Assembly (NCBI RefSeq): GCF_048128805.1
Contig: NC_135997.1
Coordinates: 9,055,116-9,119,115 of the forward strand
DNA length: 64,000 bases
Origin: Centroberyx gerrardi
Lineage: Eukaryota > Chordata > Actinopteri > Beryciformes > Berycidae
Direction: 5' to 3'
Shown: positions 26,080 through 36,466 of the stretch, piece after piece
How the letters are laid out: each line of letters begins with the position of its first letter
Position numbering within the stretch: position 1 is the first letter of the stretch
Notes under the pieces: generated by a model
The model's input: the letters and a program-made list of their open reading frames with translations, nothing else
What the model was told of the DNA's origin: nothing
The model's database searches: none
Made by a program: the position numbers and the translations under genes

Positions 26080-29000
26080 ACACACACACACACATTCAAA
26101 TACTCACACATAACAGATTTATTCCCAATTTATTCCACAATAATAATACTAGCGTAATTTTAGGGTTTTTTTTTCATATCGTCATTAATGCCTATGAAGA
26201 GTCTAAACTGACTAATGTATTTGCCACAGTCAGGAGCTACTGCTGTCTGTTCTACTGCAGGTTTGCCTCACTTCACCTCATAGGCTCCTGTTGTTTTCAA
26301 AAATACATTAAAAACAGCTTGTTTCATTTTGCCTCTTCACTGCCACCAGAAGTACGTAACAGTGTTCAGTGGAATGGAAAAAGTGAAAATAGTCCCCATT
26401 AAATGTGATAATTAGCTGCGTTCAGAAAGTCATGTTAGGAAATGCATCCTGTCAATGCAGCAGCATGTTCTAAAAACTGTTTTTAATGTATTTTTGAAAA
26501 CAATGGGAGCCTAATAGGAGGTCGGGCAAACCTGCAGTAGAACAGACACTAGTAGCCTCTGACTGTGGCAAATACATCAGTGAGTTTAGGCTCTTCATAG
26601 GCATTAATGGTGATAGGAAAAACAAAAAATGACGCCGTTATTATCCTTTATGTTCATATACAGTTCATATTACTTACACTGTATGAATAATGTGTTTCTG
26701 AAAAGGCTTAATGTGAATGTGTGTTTCTCTGTCCAGTGTATGAGGCAGGTAAGGGTATAAAGACAGGCACCTCCACCCCTCAGATGGCTGCCTACCCTCC
26801 ATACTTTGTCTCTGGTGTCCCAACCATGGTTCCCATCGCTCCCCCCTCCCTGGTGGAAAAGATGTCTACTGTCCCCCACTCTGACAGCAGCCTACTGGCA
26901 GCAGGTGAGGTCTTGGTGTGCGCTGGTGGGTGAATGATTGTGTCCTTACAATAATAAACCACAAGTAACACACACATTCACGCACACACAAACAAAGACA
27001 CACAGTTGTTCTCCATGCTGATGGGTTAAGTGTGTGTCTCCAGTGCCAATGCATGGAGTAGGGCTTCCCTACCGCGTGCCCTCGTCTCAGGATCAGGACT
27101 CTCTCAGGGTGCTTCAGTATGTAGAGAAACAGCTGGCTCACTTCAACCCTGCCAGGTCCAACAGCCACCAGTGTAAGCTTCATAAATCAGTCCTGTGGCT
27201 TTACTCTCAGCATGCTGTCAAGATCTACTATTGCATGCTATTGCAATCAATCCACTTTGCATGCTATACTATCTATATTGTCACTAGTGTCTATTTTTGA
27301 GTTAAAATTAAACATGCTCTAGCCTTCAAATGACCTTTTATTCTCTCCTTGAGCTTCAAGTCTTGTCTTGGCATGCCTCTCTGCACTCAAGCATTCTGCA
27401 TATTCTTTATGAATTTGTTGTAGTTCAGTCTTGACATGTATAGTAGTGTGTGTGCATGCCTACTTACCTGTGAGAGCATGTTTTTGACGTATCTTACTCT
27501 ACACTTCATATAATCACTTGCAGACCTTGAATGTGACTCTTTCTCCATCATCATTTTCTTCCCCTAAATCCTATTTGTCTGACTCTGCCAAAAGTTAATT
27601 TCTCTGTTTGATTGTTTTCTTCTGTGTTCATTCATTCATTCATTCATGTATGGGTGTGACCTATGCAGCCTGTAGCCTATCAGAGCTCAGCTCTCTCCAC
27701 GAGGGAGACACCGGCTTCCGCCAAACGTACCGGAACGTCCAGAAGAAAGCTCTGCCCGCCATCCCGGACCACGACCCTGCGCCTGAACCCCAGCGCCACC
27801 GTGAAACCCGCAGCCCAGAACCGCAGCGTTACCGTGACGACCCTCCATCCCCTCAACGCTACCGTGACAATCTCGATACGGAGCCTCAGCGTTACCGTGA
27901 CGAGCCCCTTCCTCCGCGCCGTTACAGTGATGACCCCCCCTCCTCCTCCTCTCAGGCGCGCAGGCCCGCCCGCAACCAACACCACCGCAACCAGAGCCAG
28001 GAGGACCACCACAACAGGTATGGACACACATGAAGACACACACACACACACACATACAAACATACACACATATGCTCACTATCTCTGCCTCATGTTGTAT
28101 TTTGTAGGTGGAATCCTCGCTCAGAACATCTGCACAGGAAGACCTTCCGTACGGCTGGCCGGACCGGCTCACTGGAGGAGCTGGAGGAGTTTGCTGCTTC
28201 TCATAGGCAGCGGGGGGGCAGAGGGGTGGAGAGAAGGGAAGAAGAAAGCGGGGACTATGAGCTCGAGCTTCTGGAGTTCAGCCGGTACCCTTCCTATCGG
28301 GATGGCCCACCACAGCGTTATCACAACGATGAAGACGATCTTGGCGACGACAGTGACCGCGATGATCGTCCCAGACGAGACAAGAGAAATGGACACCACA
28401 TAAGCCCGCTTTCCTCACCCACAAAGCGAAGGGGCACTTGGGATAGTGACCGCCCCGTCCCACCTCCTCCACGCGTCAGTCCACCCTCCACTTCTTCTCG
28501 AGACAAGGACTACGATGGCACGTTCCTTAGCAACCTGTTGGAGCGCAAGGCCAAGCTGCGAGGGGTCGGCCAGGGGAAGAGCGGGGCCCGGGGGGAAGAA
28601 GATTCAGACGCGCCCTCAAAGGGCAGCTCGAAAAAGAGCAGCGGTGAATCTAGCCGCCATTGTAGCCGCTCGCCTAGTAATAGGCCTGAGGCGGGGGAAG
28701 GAGATTCTCTACCAGCGTACTCAGAGACGGAGCGAAGCAGGACTGACAGGCCCTCGCCACGGCCGCTCGCCACACACACCCGCCCTTCTCAACCTCCTGC
28801 CCATTCCCTGCCCAGCCGCAGAGAGGATCCCAGAGACAAGTCCCGGAAAGTGGTGAGTTACCGCTAGAGACATGGGCTGTTGGATTACGTGTAGGCTTAG
28901 GATGGTGTATTGGTTATGTTGATTGTAGCTATTTAACACCCTGCCTTGAATATTTTATTCTGCATTAAATTCATAGCTATGGATCCTATAAAATGAGAAG

Positions 29001-31070
29001 TTTAGATGGGTTTATTTCATCTATAGTATTAGTCAACTTTATTCATCTGAACACCTAACCAAGATGTCATACCTAATCTGAAAAATTATATCAGTTCTGG
29101 TTAGATAGGATATTTGTTTTTTCAAACGACAAACAAAAATCAGCAGCTCTGTAGTGTGCCGCCACTAAAAGTGTGACTAAAAAGTGACAGGAATTATATC
29201 AGCTAGTGCAGCACAGGTGTGACTGACTCTGCACTACAGTATCAAAAAGCTTTATAGGCCTAAGTGTTGTTGTTGTACCTTTGACAGGTCAGGTTCAGAT
29301 GCTACCAGAATGAAAACTAGGTAGAATATTCTGTTCTGTATCCAACCAACTTTATAACACTAAATGTCATGCCTGGTTGCCTCCTCCCTGCCACACCTGG
29401 GCCAAAATGGTATTCAACACCAAAGACTTGTCATTTGAAGAAAATTAATTCACCAGAGCCAACTCTGTCCATTCTGGCCCTCCAGGAGGGTGTTAGGCAA
29501 ATCTTCAAATAATGTGAATAAAGTTGAAATGCAATTTGTCCCAGGTTCTACTGTACAGGACCCCAGACCAGCCTCACTCTTTACCCCTCCTGTAGTTAAC
29601 AGTATAAGTTTCTAATCTACAGACTGGTGGCAGGAGGTACTCGTCCAGCAGCTGTCCTGAAGCCTTCCCTACTGCCACCCTAACTGCACCCTTACTGGCC
29701 CCTTTAAAGATACAGCATAGGGCCACTTCAGTTAATAACAGCTCCTCCCTAAGTGCAACAATGGTTAGTGTGGTTGCTGGATTAGTATTTAAGCAGCAAG
29801 TATACTTTTACTGCTTTACTCTAGAGCATTAAAATCTATTTTACATCCCCAAGCTAGTCCCCTCAGATGGGAGATAATAATAATACTTACAAAATTAAGT
29901 TAAATTAAAATGTATTTATGGAAAGAGAGAAAGAAAGGTTTCCCCGCCTAGTCTAACTCTCTAAAGGGTCTGAGAGGAGTAAGACCAAAAATCTGTTCAA
30001 AGGCAATGAAAAAGAGATTTCTCTGAATTCTATGAGTCTCGAGCAAAACTTCCTCCTCTTTGTTCAAAGGCAGTGAAAAAGAGATGCCTCTGAATTTATA
30101 GTAGAGTGAATAGTAGTATGAATAGTAGAGGAGTGATTCTCAAGACTTTTTAGACATTTCTTTCTCCCCTCCTTCACATCAAATTCTACAGAATCAACCA
30201 ATCATCCACGGGTCATCCAATAAAATCAAAAGTAAAATTTTTTTTAACTACAAAATTACTCCTTACTACTTTTTGCAAAGGTTCCCATTGCTGAGCTCTA
30301 TCAGCAATTCCATTATTGGTGCATCTGGTACCATTCAGCCAACACTCTAAAATTTAGAGAACTCTCCTATCCTCCCTTTCACTGACAGATGTTTTCTGAA
30401 GATGACCAATAGTTCCCCCGCATTCAGTTAACACTACAGATGTTTAGAAATATGGTGTTACTCTCGACCCATAACACTAATGACAAATTAACAACCATGA
30501 TCACAATATTACAACTCTTAATATTGCTTTAACTTCTTCATAGTTACAGTATAACTACACAGTACCTAATACACATTCAATCATAACTGTTTATGATTGC
30601 AATGCTAACATTATTGTGTAAAAGTAATGAATAGATCTCTGCCTCCCTCAAGGGAAAATCCATATTTCCCTATAGGTCAGGCTCTTCTTGCTTTACTTCC
30701 TGCTTTGCCCCCCTGTAAAAAAAAAAAAGATGCAGAGGTCCCTGATTCCACTGATGGAGGAGGATATAACTCCCCTCTCTCTGTAGCTGGGTCTGGTGGA
30801 GGGTTAGGGCCTCACATACAGGCTGAGCTGTGGCAGGTTCATAGCGTCGCTTACGTTCAGGAAGCGAGGCAGCCAAAATGTCCGCCCTTTTGACACTTCA
30901 CTACCCCTAACACAGTTTGGCTAATGTCTACTGCCTCTTCACTGTCTCACTCCACTAAAGAAGATAATGTTTTCATGATTGCCGACGCTCTCTTCTGTTG
31001 CTTTGATCGCTTGTGCTTTTTTTCTTCTCTCCAGAGCACGCTTCTCAGCCGAGACTCTCTCATCGTCTGA
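14102..31070 (+). CDS. ildr2: Immunoglobulin-like domain-containing receptor 2 (angulin-3 type)
   Basis: Type I membrane protein of the LSR/angulin family, expected at tricellular junctions, where angulins recruit tricellulin. Coding exons: 14102-14147, 17181-17570, 20737-20856, 24004-24060, 25871-26017, 26737-26904, 27044-27172, 27669-28017, 28108-28852 and 31035-31070, giving 728 residues (737 if the in-frame ATG at 14075 is used; 14102 has the better A at -3). Signal peptide about 1-24. The V-set domain has Cys46/Cys164 and Cys66/Cys112, with the family block [18 protein letters not shown] and IMPEWVFV match ILDR2 best. Membrane helix about 206-225 is followed by a dense Cys cluster to 250, typical of the family. 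The tail has [17 protein letters not shown] and [11 protein letters not shown] blocks, QRYRD repeats, and ends SRDSLIV, a hydrophobic PDZ-binding tail. The last residues look LSR-like, so some LSR character remains, but body and synteny favour ildr2. Residues 81-104 are an odd Gly-rich insertion in the Ig domain. Confidence 0.86.
17865..18262. mobile_element. hAT-like MITE
   Basis: Terminal inverted repeats TAGGGATGGGACG and, at the right end, CGTCCCATCCCTA. The flanking bases ATCCTAAC and CTACTAAC are an imperfect 8-bp duplication. Internal sequence has ACGATACGATTC and GCGATACATTTTT words. It lies in ildr2 intron 2. Confidence 0.8.
19683..19905 (+). repeat. Common teleost interspersed repeat fragment
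   Basis: Contains GGAGCCTATCCCAGC, ATTCACACCTATGGG, AATTTAGAGTCTCCAAT, TGTCTTTGGACGGTGGGAGG and GCAAACTCCACACAGA in the order found in a very abundant fish repeat. Fragmented, non-coding, in ildr2 intron 2. Recognised from memory; class uncertain. Confidence 0.7.
20532..20635. repeat. (TTTC)n microsatellite
   Basis: Imperfect tetranucleotide run ending about 100 bases before the acceptor of ildr2 exon 3. Confidence 0.95.
20945..20986. repeat. (CA)n microsatellite
   Basis: About 21 CA units, some 90 bases after the donor of ildr2 exon 3. Confidence 0.95.
22477..22522. repeat. (TAGA)n microsatellite
   Basis: About 11 tetranucleotide units in ildr2 intron 3. Nearby are a TG tract (about 22,178-22,227) and a small ATA run (about 21,686-21,711). 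Confidence 0.95.
23761..23971. repeat. (TC)n and (TCTCC)n polypyrimidine tracts
   Basis: A pure TC run of about 33 units (23,761-23,826) and a pentanucleotide TCTCC run of about 13 units (23,906-23,971). The second ends about 30 bases before the acceptor of the 57-bp ildr2 exon 4. Both are strong potential PTB-binding sequence in the transcript. Confidence 0.95.
24663..24882. repeat. Two (GT)n microsatellites
   Basis: GT tracts at 24,663-24,702 and about 24,848-24,882 in ildr2 intron 4. Confidence 0.95.
25822..25862 (+). repeat. (TG)n tract replacing the polypyrimidine tract of ildr2 exon 5
   Basis: About 20 TG units end only eight bases before the exon 5 acceptor (acttccag|AG). In RNA this is a UG repeat, the known binding sequence of TDP-43 and CELF proteins. 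Confidence 0.9.
26031..26092 (+). repeat. (CA)n tract just downstream of ildr2 exon 5
   Basis: About 30 CA units begin 13 bases after the exon 5 donor. The tract is complementary to the UG tract upstream of the same exon. Confidence 0.95.
26152..26637. mobile_element. Large foldback MITE
   Basis: Left arm 26,152-26,317 and right arm 26,477-26,637 are inverted copies with high identity, sharing CATTAATGCCTATGAAGAG, TGTATTTGCCACAGTCAG, TCTGTTCTACTGCAGGTTTG and CAAAAATACATTAAAAACAG. The loop is about 160 bases. It lies in ildr2 intron 5 and would form a long RNA duplex. No open frame; target duplication not clear. Confidence 0.88.
28853..31034 (+). other. ildr2: Last intron of ildr2
   Basis: About 2.2 kb separating the tiny last coding exon. 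I see no further exon, only AT-rich unique-looking sequence and a poly-A run near 30,718. If the intron is retained the frame adds VSYR and stops at 28,867, losing the PDZ-binding tail. Confidence 0.6.
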
Positions 31071-32101
31071 CTGACTGAAAGCTACAGCGGACGGAGTGTA
31101 CAGCCATCGGTGACTGTGGGACCTGCATGTCAACCAATAGGATGACAGAATCGCCTTTGAGGATATCCAGAGCGTGGATTACAACAACCGAGGAAGGCAC
31201 AGCTGACCATGAAAAATATTACATTTTGATTGGAGTGGAAGCAAAGCTGAATCAATGCTGATGAATGAAAGAATGGACAACACACACGCACACACACAAA
31301 CACACACTTTTACAACACCATCTAGACTGTTACGGAGCTTTCTGTCTGTGACGTCGCTGAATGATGAAGTCATCGCTGCTCGGTTTCTGTCACCAGCTGC
31401 CCCGTACAGCTCAGTTAGACTAACACTGAACTAATGTGGGGATACCCGGACTATCCCCTCGCAGCAGAACACGGCCAGTCACCCCTAGACACTTTAGAAA
31501 AGGCCCGGTCCAGAGAGACTCCCTTTACGCTCCCAGCACAATGAGCCCATTCATTTCCACTTGGTGAGACAACCACATTAAACAATCATGGTTGTGAAAC
31601 AGTAGGTGTATGACAACACCATTATTGTAAAGGATCTAGACACTGTACTATAATACACACACTGTGTCGTTCAGTGTATGCCATGCAGTAATGTATCTAG
31701 GAAAGGAAATTAAATAGTTAATAAAATTGTTCCATGAAAGCAGTAGGCTAACCGAAAATTACCAAATGCAGATATGATGTTTATCTTAATCTTCATCTTG
31801 GATTTAAAGGTGTCAGAGTTGGCACAAAGTCATTATTTTTCTCAAAGGGACTAAAGCCTGACGGAAAGTCGAAAGAGGTTTTTGTACATTTTGGTGGAAT
31901 TGAACTGCCACTTGCCTTAAAAAGATTTTTGTACTTTGGTATGATTCCTTTTTTTATATGTAAACTCGACCTATTTATGTGTGTGTTGCGTGTGTGATAT
32001 TGTATGATCGCTGTAATTTGTAAATCATTATGTTTGTCTAAGCACTTGTGTATGACTGTGTATATAAGATCAAGTGTTTTTCTTAGGATTAATAATTGGT
32101 A

Positions 32102-32107
32102 AATAAA
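32102..32107 (+). terminator. ildr2: Candidate poly(A) signal of ildr2
   Basis: AATAAA about 1 kb past the stop, followed within 40 bases by T/GT-rich sequence. Another AATAAA-like word lies near 32,822. Confidence 0.5.
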
Positions 32108-32389
32108 TTGGTCTTTTCTTGTCTTATCAGTGCTGTGTCAACAACTAAACCAACACTTTTATCTGTTATCTAACACACACGCACACACACACACACACAC
32201 AGACACACACACTACTGATAACATAATTTGTGGGAACCTGTCAGTCTTATTTCTTATTTTGTCATAAAATTATGTCTTACTTCCACTATGTTGGGTATGC
32301 TTGCTTTGAGGCAAGACTTATGTCAATGTATTGATCTGGCTTTGTTCCATCACTGATGGATTGTGTTTTCTGCTCTCTGGTACTTTATG

Positions 32390-32409
32390 TGTGTGCGTGT
32401 GTGTGTGTG

Positions 32410-32442
<33 letters not shown>

Positions 32443-33276
32443 ACAGAGAGATGACTCCTTAGTTTTCTGTTAACGAGACAATGTGTAATTGAGTATGACT
32501 CATCACCCACAATGTCTTTGTCCATTGTTGTAATCACAGACTGCCCGTCTTTACTACACAACTGGGTCAACACGATTTCAAAACACACTAACCTCACACA
32601 CACACAATTCTGTCAAAATGCAGTTCTGCTAGCTCAACAACAGATGTCAGCCTTATAGTTGTTTCATCGACATAATTTGTTATGTAACAGGAACATTTTT
32701 GTAATTTCATTTTTTGTAACACTTGCGTCCATTGATGATCTATTTATTAAACTGGCAAGATGCAGTGTAGCTTAATACAGACATTACAACCAGCAGTGCT
32801 TATCTTTGCATCTTCTCAGCAAATAAAGTCAGCAGAAACAATGAAAACCAGGTTGTATTTTATTTATTTATTTATTATTTATTTTGAAGCCTGTTTTCAA
32901 CTCCCCGGGTCCAATAAATCATGACACGCAGGGATGTTTGGATTGGATAATATGCCACTGCAAGAGGAATCCTTTTTAAAACATTCAGTACAGGGAGAAG
33001 AAGACTGGCTCTGCTGGGTCCTTTTGTGTGTTTTCATATCTGTGTGTGTGCGTGTGTGTGTGTGTGTGCGTGTGTGTGTGTGTTTCAGAGAGAGAGAGAG
33101 AGAGTGTGTGTGTGTGCACGCAGGTTCACGTATGTGCGTGATGGGGAGGAGTTGGCCAAGTGACCGCTCACAGCTGTAGACTATGCCAGGAATGTAGTTG
33201 AGCAACTCCCTCCTGGGCTTTGCAGAGGCATCAGCAGGGAAATATGACATCACCATACTGAGGATACAAGTGTGTG

Positions 33277-33310
<34 letters not shown>
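32390..33310. repeat. GT/GA microsatellite cluster in the ildr2-ildr1 gap
   Basis: GT-GA compound tracts occur at about 32,390-32,441, 33,040-33,116 and 33,274-33,309. The long frames here on both strands are repeat artefacts. Confidence 0.85.
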
Positions 33311-33312
<2 letters not shown>

Positions 33313-33976
33313 TAAACCTGTGCAAGGTGGAAGGTATAATGTAGTTCTACTGTATTGTTATTGGATGAGCTGTCGTTTTACATAAGCAAATTTTCCAGTG
33401 TTGATTTTTCAGTGACAGTTAATTTGAGTTGACAAGTGTTGAATGGAGTGTTGTTTGTTCATTCATAGCGCTGATGTTGCTCTGGGGCGGCTGTTCAAAA
33501 CTATCTAAAAGTGTAAAATTAACTTTAATGGGTTTGAACTTGCATAGAGACTGGGATACTGTTGTTGTTTACACTCTCAGAGTTCAATTAAAACTGACTG
33601 GTCAAATGTAAGATAGCGCCGGTTTAATCTCCACTTGAACGCAGAGTGAACTGTTTGTGCTTCAGGGTCTCGGCAGAGCGCAGCAGAGGAACAGGAAACA
33701 ACTGAGCACAAGTAGGAAAAACAGAGTGGTTCTTGGCAGAGTTTCTGGGAGGACAATACAATAGCAGGAAAAATTGCACTGGAGGTCTGTGCTCACAGGT
33801 GCAGAGTGGGTGTGTTTAAGGGAGAGAGGGAAAACAATCTTTGGGAATTTGAAGGACGCACCACGTATCTTAGCACACAAATAGACACACACGCTCACAC
33901 ACAAGTTAGTCCCATTCATATCCAGATGACTTATGGCCAAGCCTTTTGTCAAAGAAGCAATGTTTAAAAGCATATA

Positions 33977-34307
33977 TACATTACCAGTCATTTCATTTTA
34001 GAATAATAGTAAAGACATCAAAACTATGAAATAACACAAATGGAATTATGCAGTGACCAAAAAAGTGTTGAACAAATCAAAACTATCTTATATTTTAGAT
34101 TCTTTAATGTAGCCGCCCTTTGCCTTGATGGAAAGACAAAGGCTTTGGAAAGAAATTCATACATAGGCATCAACTTCACTATTTATATTTGTCTAAAAAA
34201 CAAATTTTAAGCATTTAAGCATAAGCCTTTAGGTCAAAATGGTTTTAAGATAATGAAAAACATAGCACATTCAATCAGGTGTGTCCAAACTTTTGACTGG
34301 TAGTGTA
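33977..34307. mobile_element. Tc1/mariner-like non-autonomous element
   Basis: The right end read on the minus strand is TACACTACCAGTCAAAAG, followed by TTTGGACACACCTG, a terminal repeat typical of fish Tc1-like elements. The left end TACATTACCAGTCA is its diverged partner. The 331-bp body has no transposase frame; the flanking TA is consistent with a Tc1 target. Confidence 0.75.
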
Positions 34308-34921
34308 GGCATAAATAATATGCAGATAGCAGCCATGTTGTTTAGTTTGAATTGCAGAGAATTCAACGGTTAACTGTCAAACTTATCCATGGCCAGAAAT
34401 CAGAGCATGCAGAAGCCCACCTCAGATTAAAATAAGTTTAGGCTGACATCTAGTGGTTTTAGCCAGAACAGTCATTGTCACACAGACCCTGAGTGTTAAA
34501 AAAAAAAAAAAACATGTTTTCTTAAGTGAAATTGGTGTGGTCTTTTTCAAATATGGAGATGTTCTATTATCACTTTAGGAGGAAGAACTAGAGTTTGTTG
34601 TTTTCAATAGCTGCATCTATGCTATAAACTAATGAAGTAATCTAATCATGCATAATTTGCTGGAGAACACAGGCTATTCTGGTTTAAATTGAATCACTGT
34701 AACCTCTCCCTTCCAAGTCATGTGTGTCTACATCCTATCTACTACGGTGGGAAATAACTAGTTACAACTATATTAGTTGGATTTTTGAGTAGTACTGCTT
34801 ACATTTCCAGTATTTAGGTGACACTCTTATCCAGTCCAACATGATGGATAATGACAGAGAGGAGCTCCTGAAGGAGATGAGGAGAATGGAAGAGGCATTG
34901 ACCAGAGGGGGGAGTGGGGAG

Positions 34922-34981
34922 GAAGAAGAAGAAGAAGAAGAAGAAGAAGAAGAAGAAGAAGAAGAAGAAGAAGAAGAAGAC
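34922..34981. repeat. (GAA)n microsatellite
   Basis: About 20 GAA units. It encodes poly-Glu, poly-Lys or poly-Ser in different frames. Confidence 0.95.
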
Positions 34982-35407
34982 ATCTTTTGTCGCTTCTCTG
35001 TGCAGTGGAAGTTGCACAGTGTTAAACAGGGCTCTTTGTTTATCATTCATTCATGTCTTTGACATTGTGTTAAATGTTTATTATAATTTATATTTCTAAA
35101 CTTGCCTTTCAGATGGAAGATTCATGTTGACCCATATAGGATTAAGTGGAGTGCATTTACCCTGTCCCATTAGGCCTATTTTATTGAGGAACTATATTTT
35201 ACAAGATGCTTGTTGTTTGTGGAGGTGATTTCGTCACAGCAAAACTATATAAAACGCTATTTGTAAAAAAGGCCCCAAAGTTACGAGTTAGAGTATTAAG
35301 TACTGTTGCCCATATGGGGCTTCTATGTCTGATGTGCTGTATCTGTTTATTCAGTGCTGGTAATTTTATAGGGTGAGCCAACCCATGTGATGGTGTTATA
35401 TCGTAAC

Positions 35408-35415
35408 TGACGTCA
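35408..35415. promoter_or_regulatory. Perfect CRE palindrome
   Basis: TGACGTCA, about 1.06 kb upstream of the ildr1 start. Confidence 0.35.
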
Positions 35416-36196
35416 CGCAGTAAAAAGTCGTGTGCTTCAGTCAAGTGATGGGCTACGGTTGTGCAGTGCAATAACTTTATTACAAGTGATCTGTGCGTGA
35501 ATGAAAGAGAAACCACAACCATAACATCCAGTTGTTATTGCATGAGCACTGGAATACCTGTATGTGTTGCTGCAAAAGGAGAAGTAAAGAAAGGAAGTAA
35601 ACCGCATATCTACCTCTCTCAGCCCTTTATTTATCCATACTCTGAGAAACATGGCCTTAAGTGATGTTCTGGCCGAGACCCCGGGGTGAACCTAGTGACA
35701 AGCACCAAACTAGCGCCCAGTCTGAGCATATTATTATTATCTCCACTACACTATTTATCTATTTTGTGAAAATGTTGCTACCTGAAATTCAATAGGCAAT
35801 ATTTGAAAAACATAAATGATTTTGTCCTCAAAAATCAAAAATGAATAAGAAGCAAATGTCTTAAGATGACTCTTAACTTCAATACTAACCCATGTGTTTA
35901 GCTTTCATGCCAGTAGTCAATATGGGGGAGTGGGTGCCATTTTTTTCATTTTGGACCGAAACTCTTAGAATATTATATCATAGGAGATTAAAAATACCAC
36001 TAAGGTAAATCATTTAAGGTCGTCATTTAAACTCTCTATTGATTATGCTATTCACTATGATATAGAGTCTATGGTATAAAACCTTATGGTGATTTTTCAT
36101 AACATGGTTAGCATTCTTTCCACCACCGATCATTTGTCAGTCGGCTTTTCTGCCATAAACTGCTTATTTGGGGGGAATTTCTGTAGGCCTACCTGG

Positions 36197-36204
36197 TGAC
36201 GTCA
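36197..36204. promoter_or_regulatory. ildr1: Perfect CRE palindrome near the ildr1 start
   Basis: TGACGTCA 270 bases upstream of the ildr1 ATG, the position expected for a core promoter. CREB/ATF binding is inferred from sequence only. Confidence 0.45.
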
Positions 36205-36466
36205 CAGGTCTGAGAGATACTCACCTGTTTCGGGGTGTGGCCAGAGAGGATGACTCCAGTCCTCAGGCATCAAGAAGAAGCTTACTCTCACCAGACAAAC
36301 TCACATCAAGACGGAGTAATGGGCAGTTGAGTAAGAGGTGTTTTAAATTAAGGTCAGACAACGTTTTGTTTTTGATTCCAGTAACTGTGCCTAACTTACT
36401 TCGCAAGTTTTATTCGGACGTCGGTCGTTTATTTGAGCGTAATTGCAGTGGTTTCAGTCAACCACA

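Noticed and set aside
27680-28172. Long minus-strand frames opposite ildr2 exon 8
   Set aside because: They are shadows of a coding exon with strong base bias and a CA tract; no family recognised.
14102-31070. Calling the second gene lsr
   Set aside because: The last residues and the DAFS motif look LSR-like, but [22 protein letters not shown] and LSELSSLHE, together with the gpa33 neighbour, fit ILDR2 better.
34841-35062. Open frame with poly-Glu tract
   Set aside because: The frame is carried by a (GAA)20 microsatellite, has no recognisable domain and no splice support.
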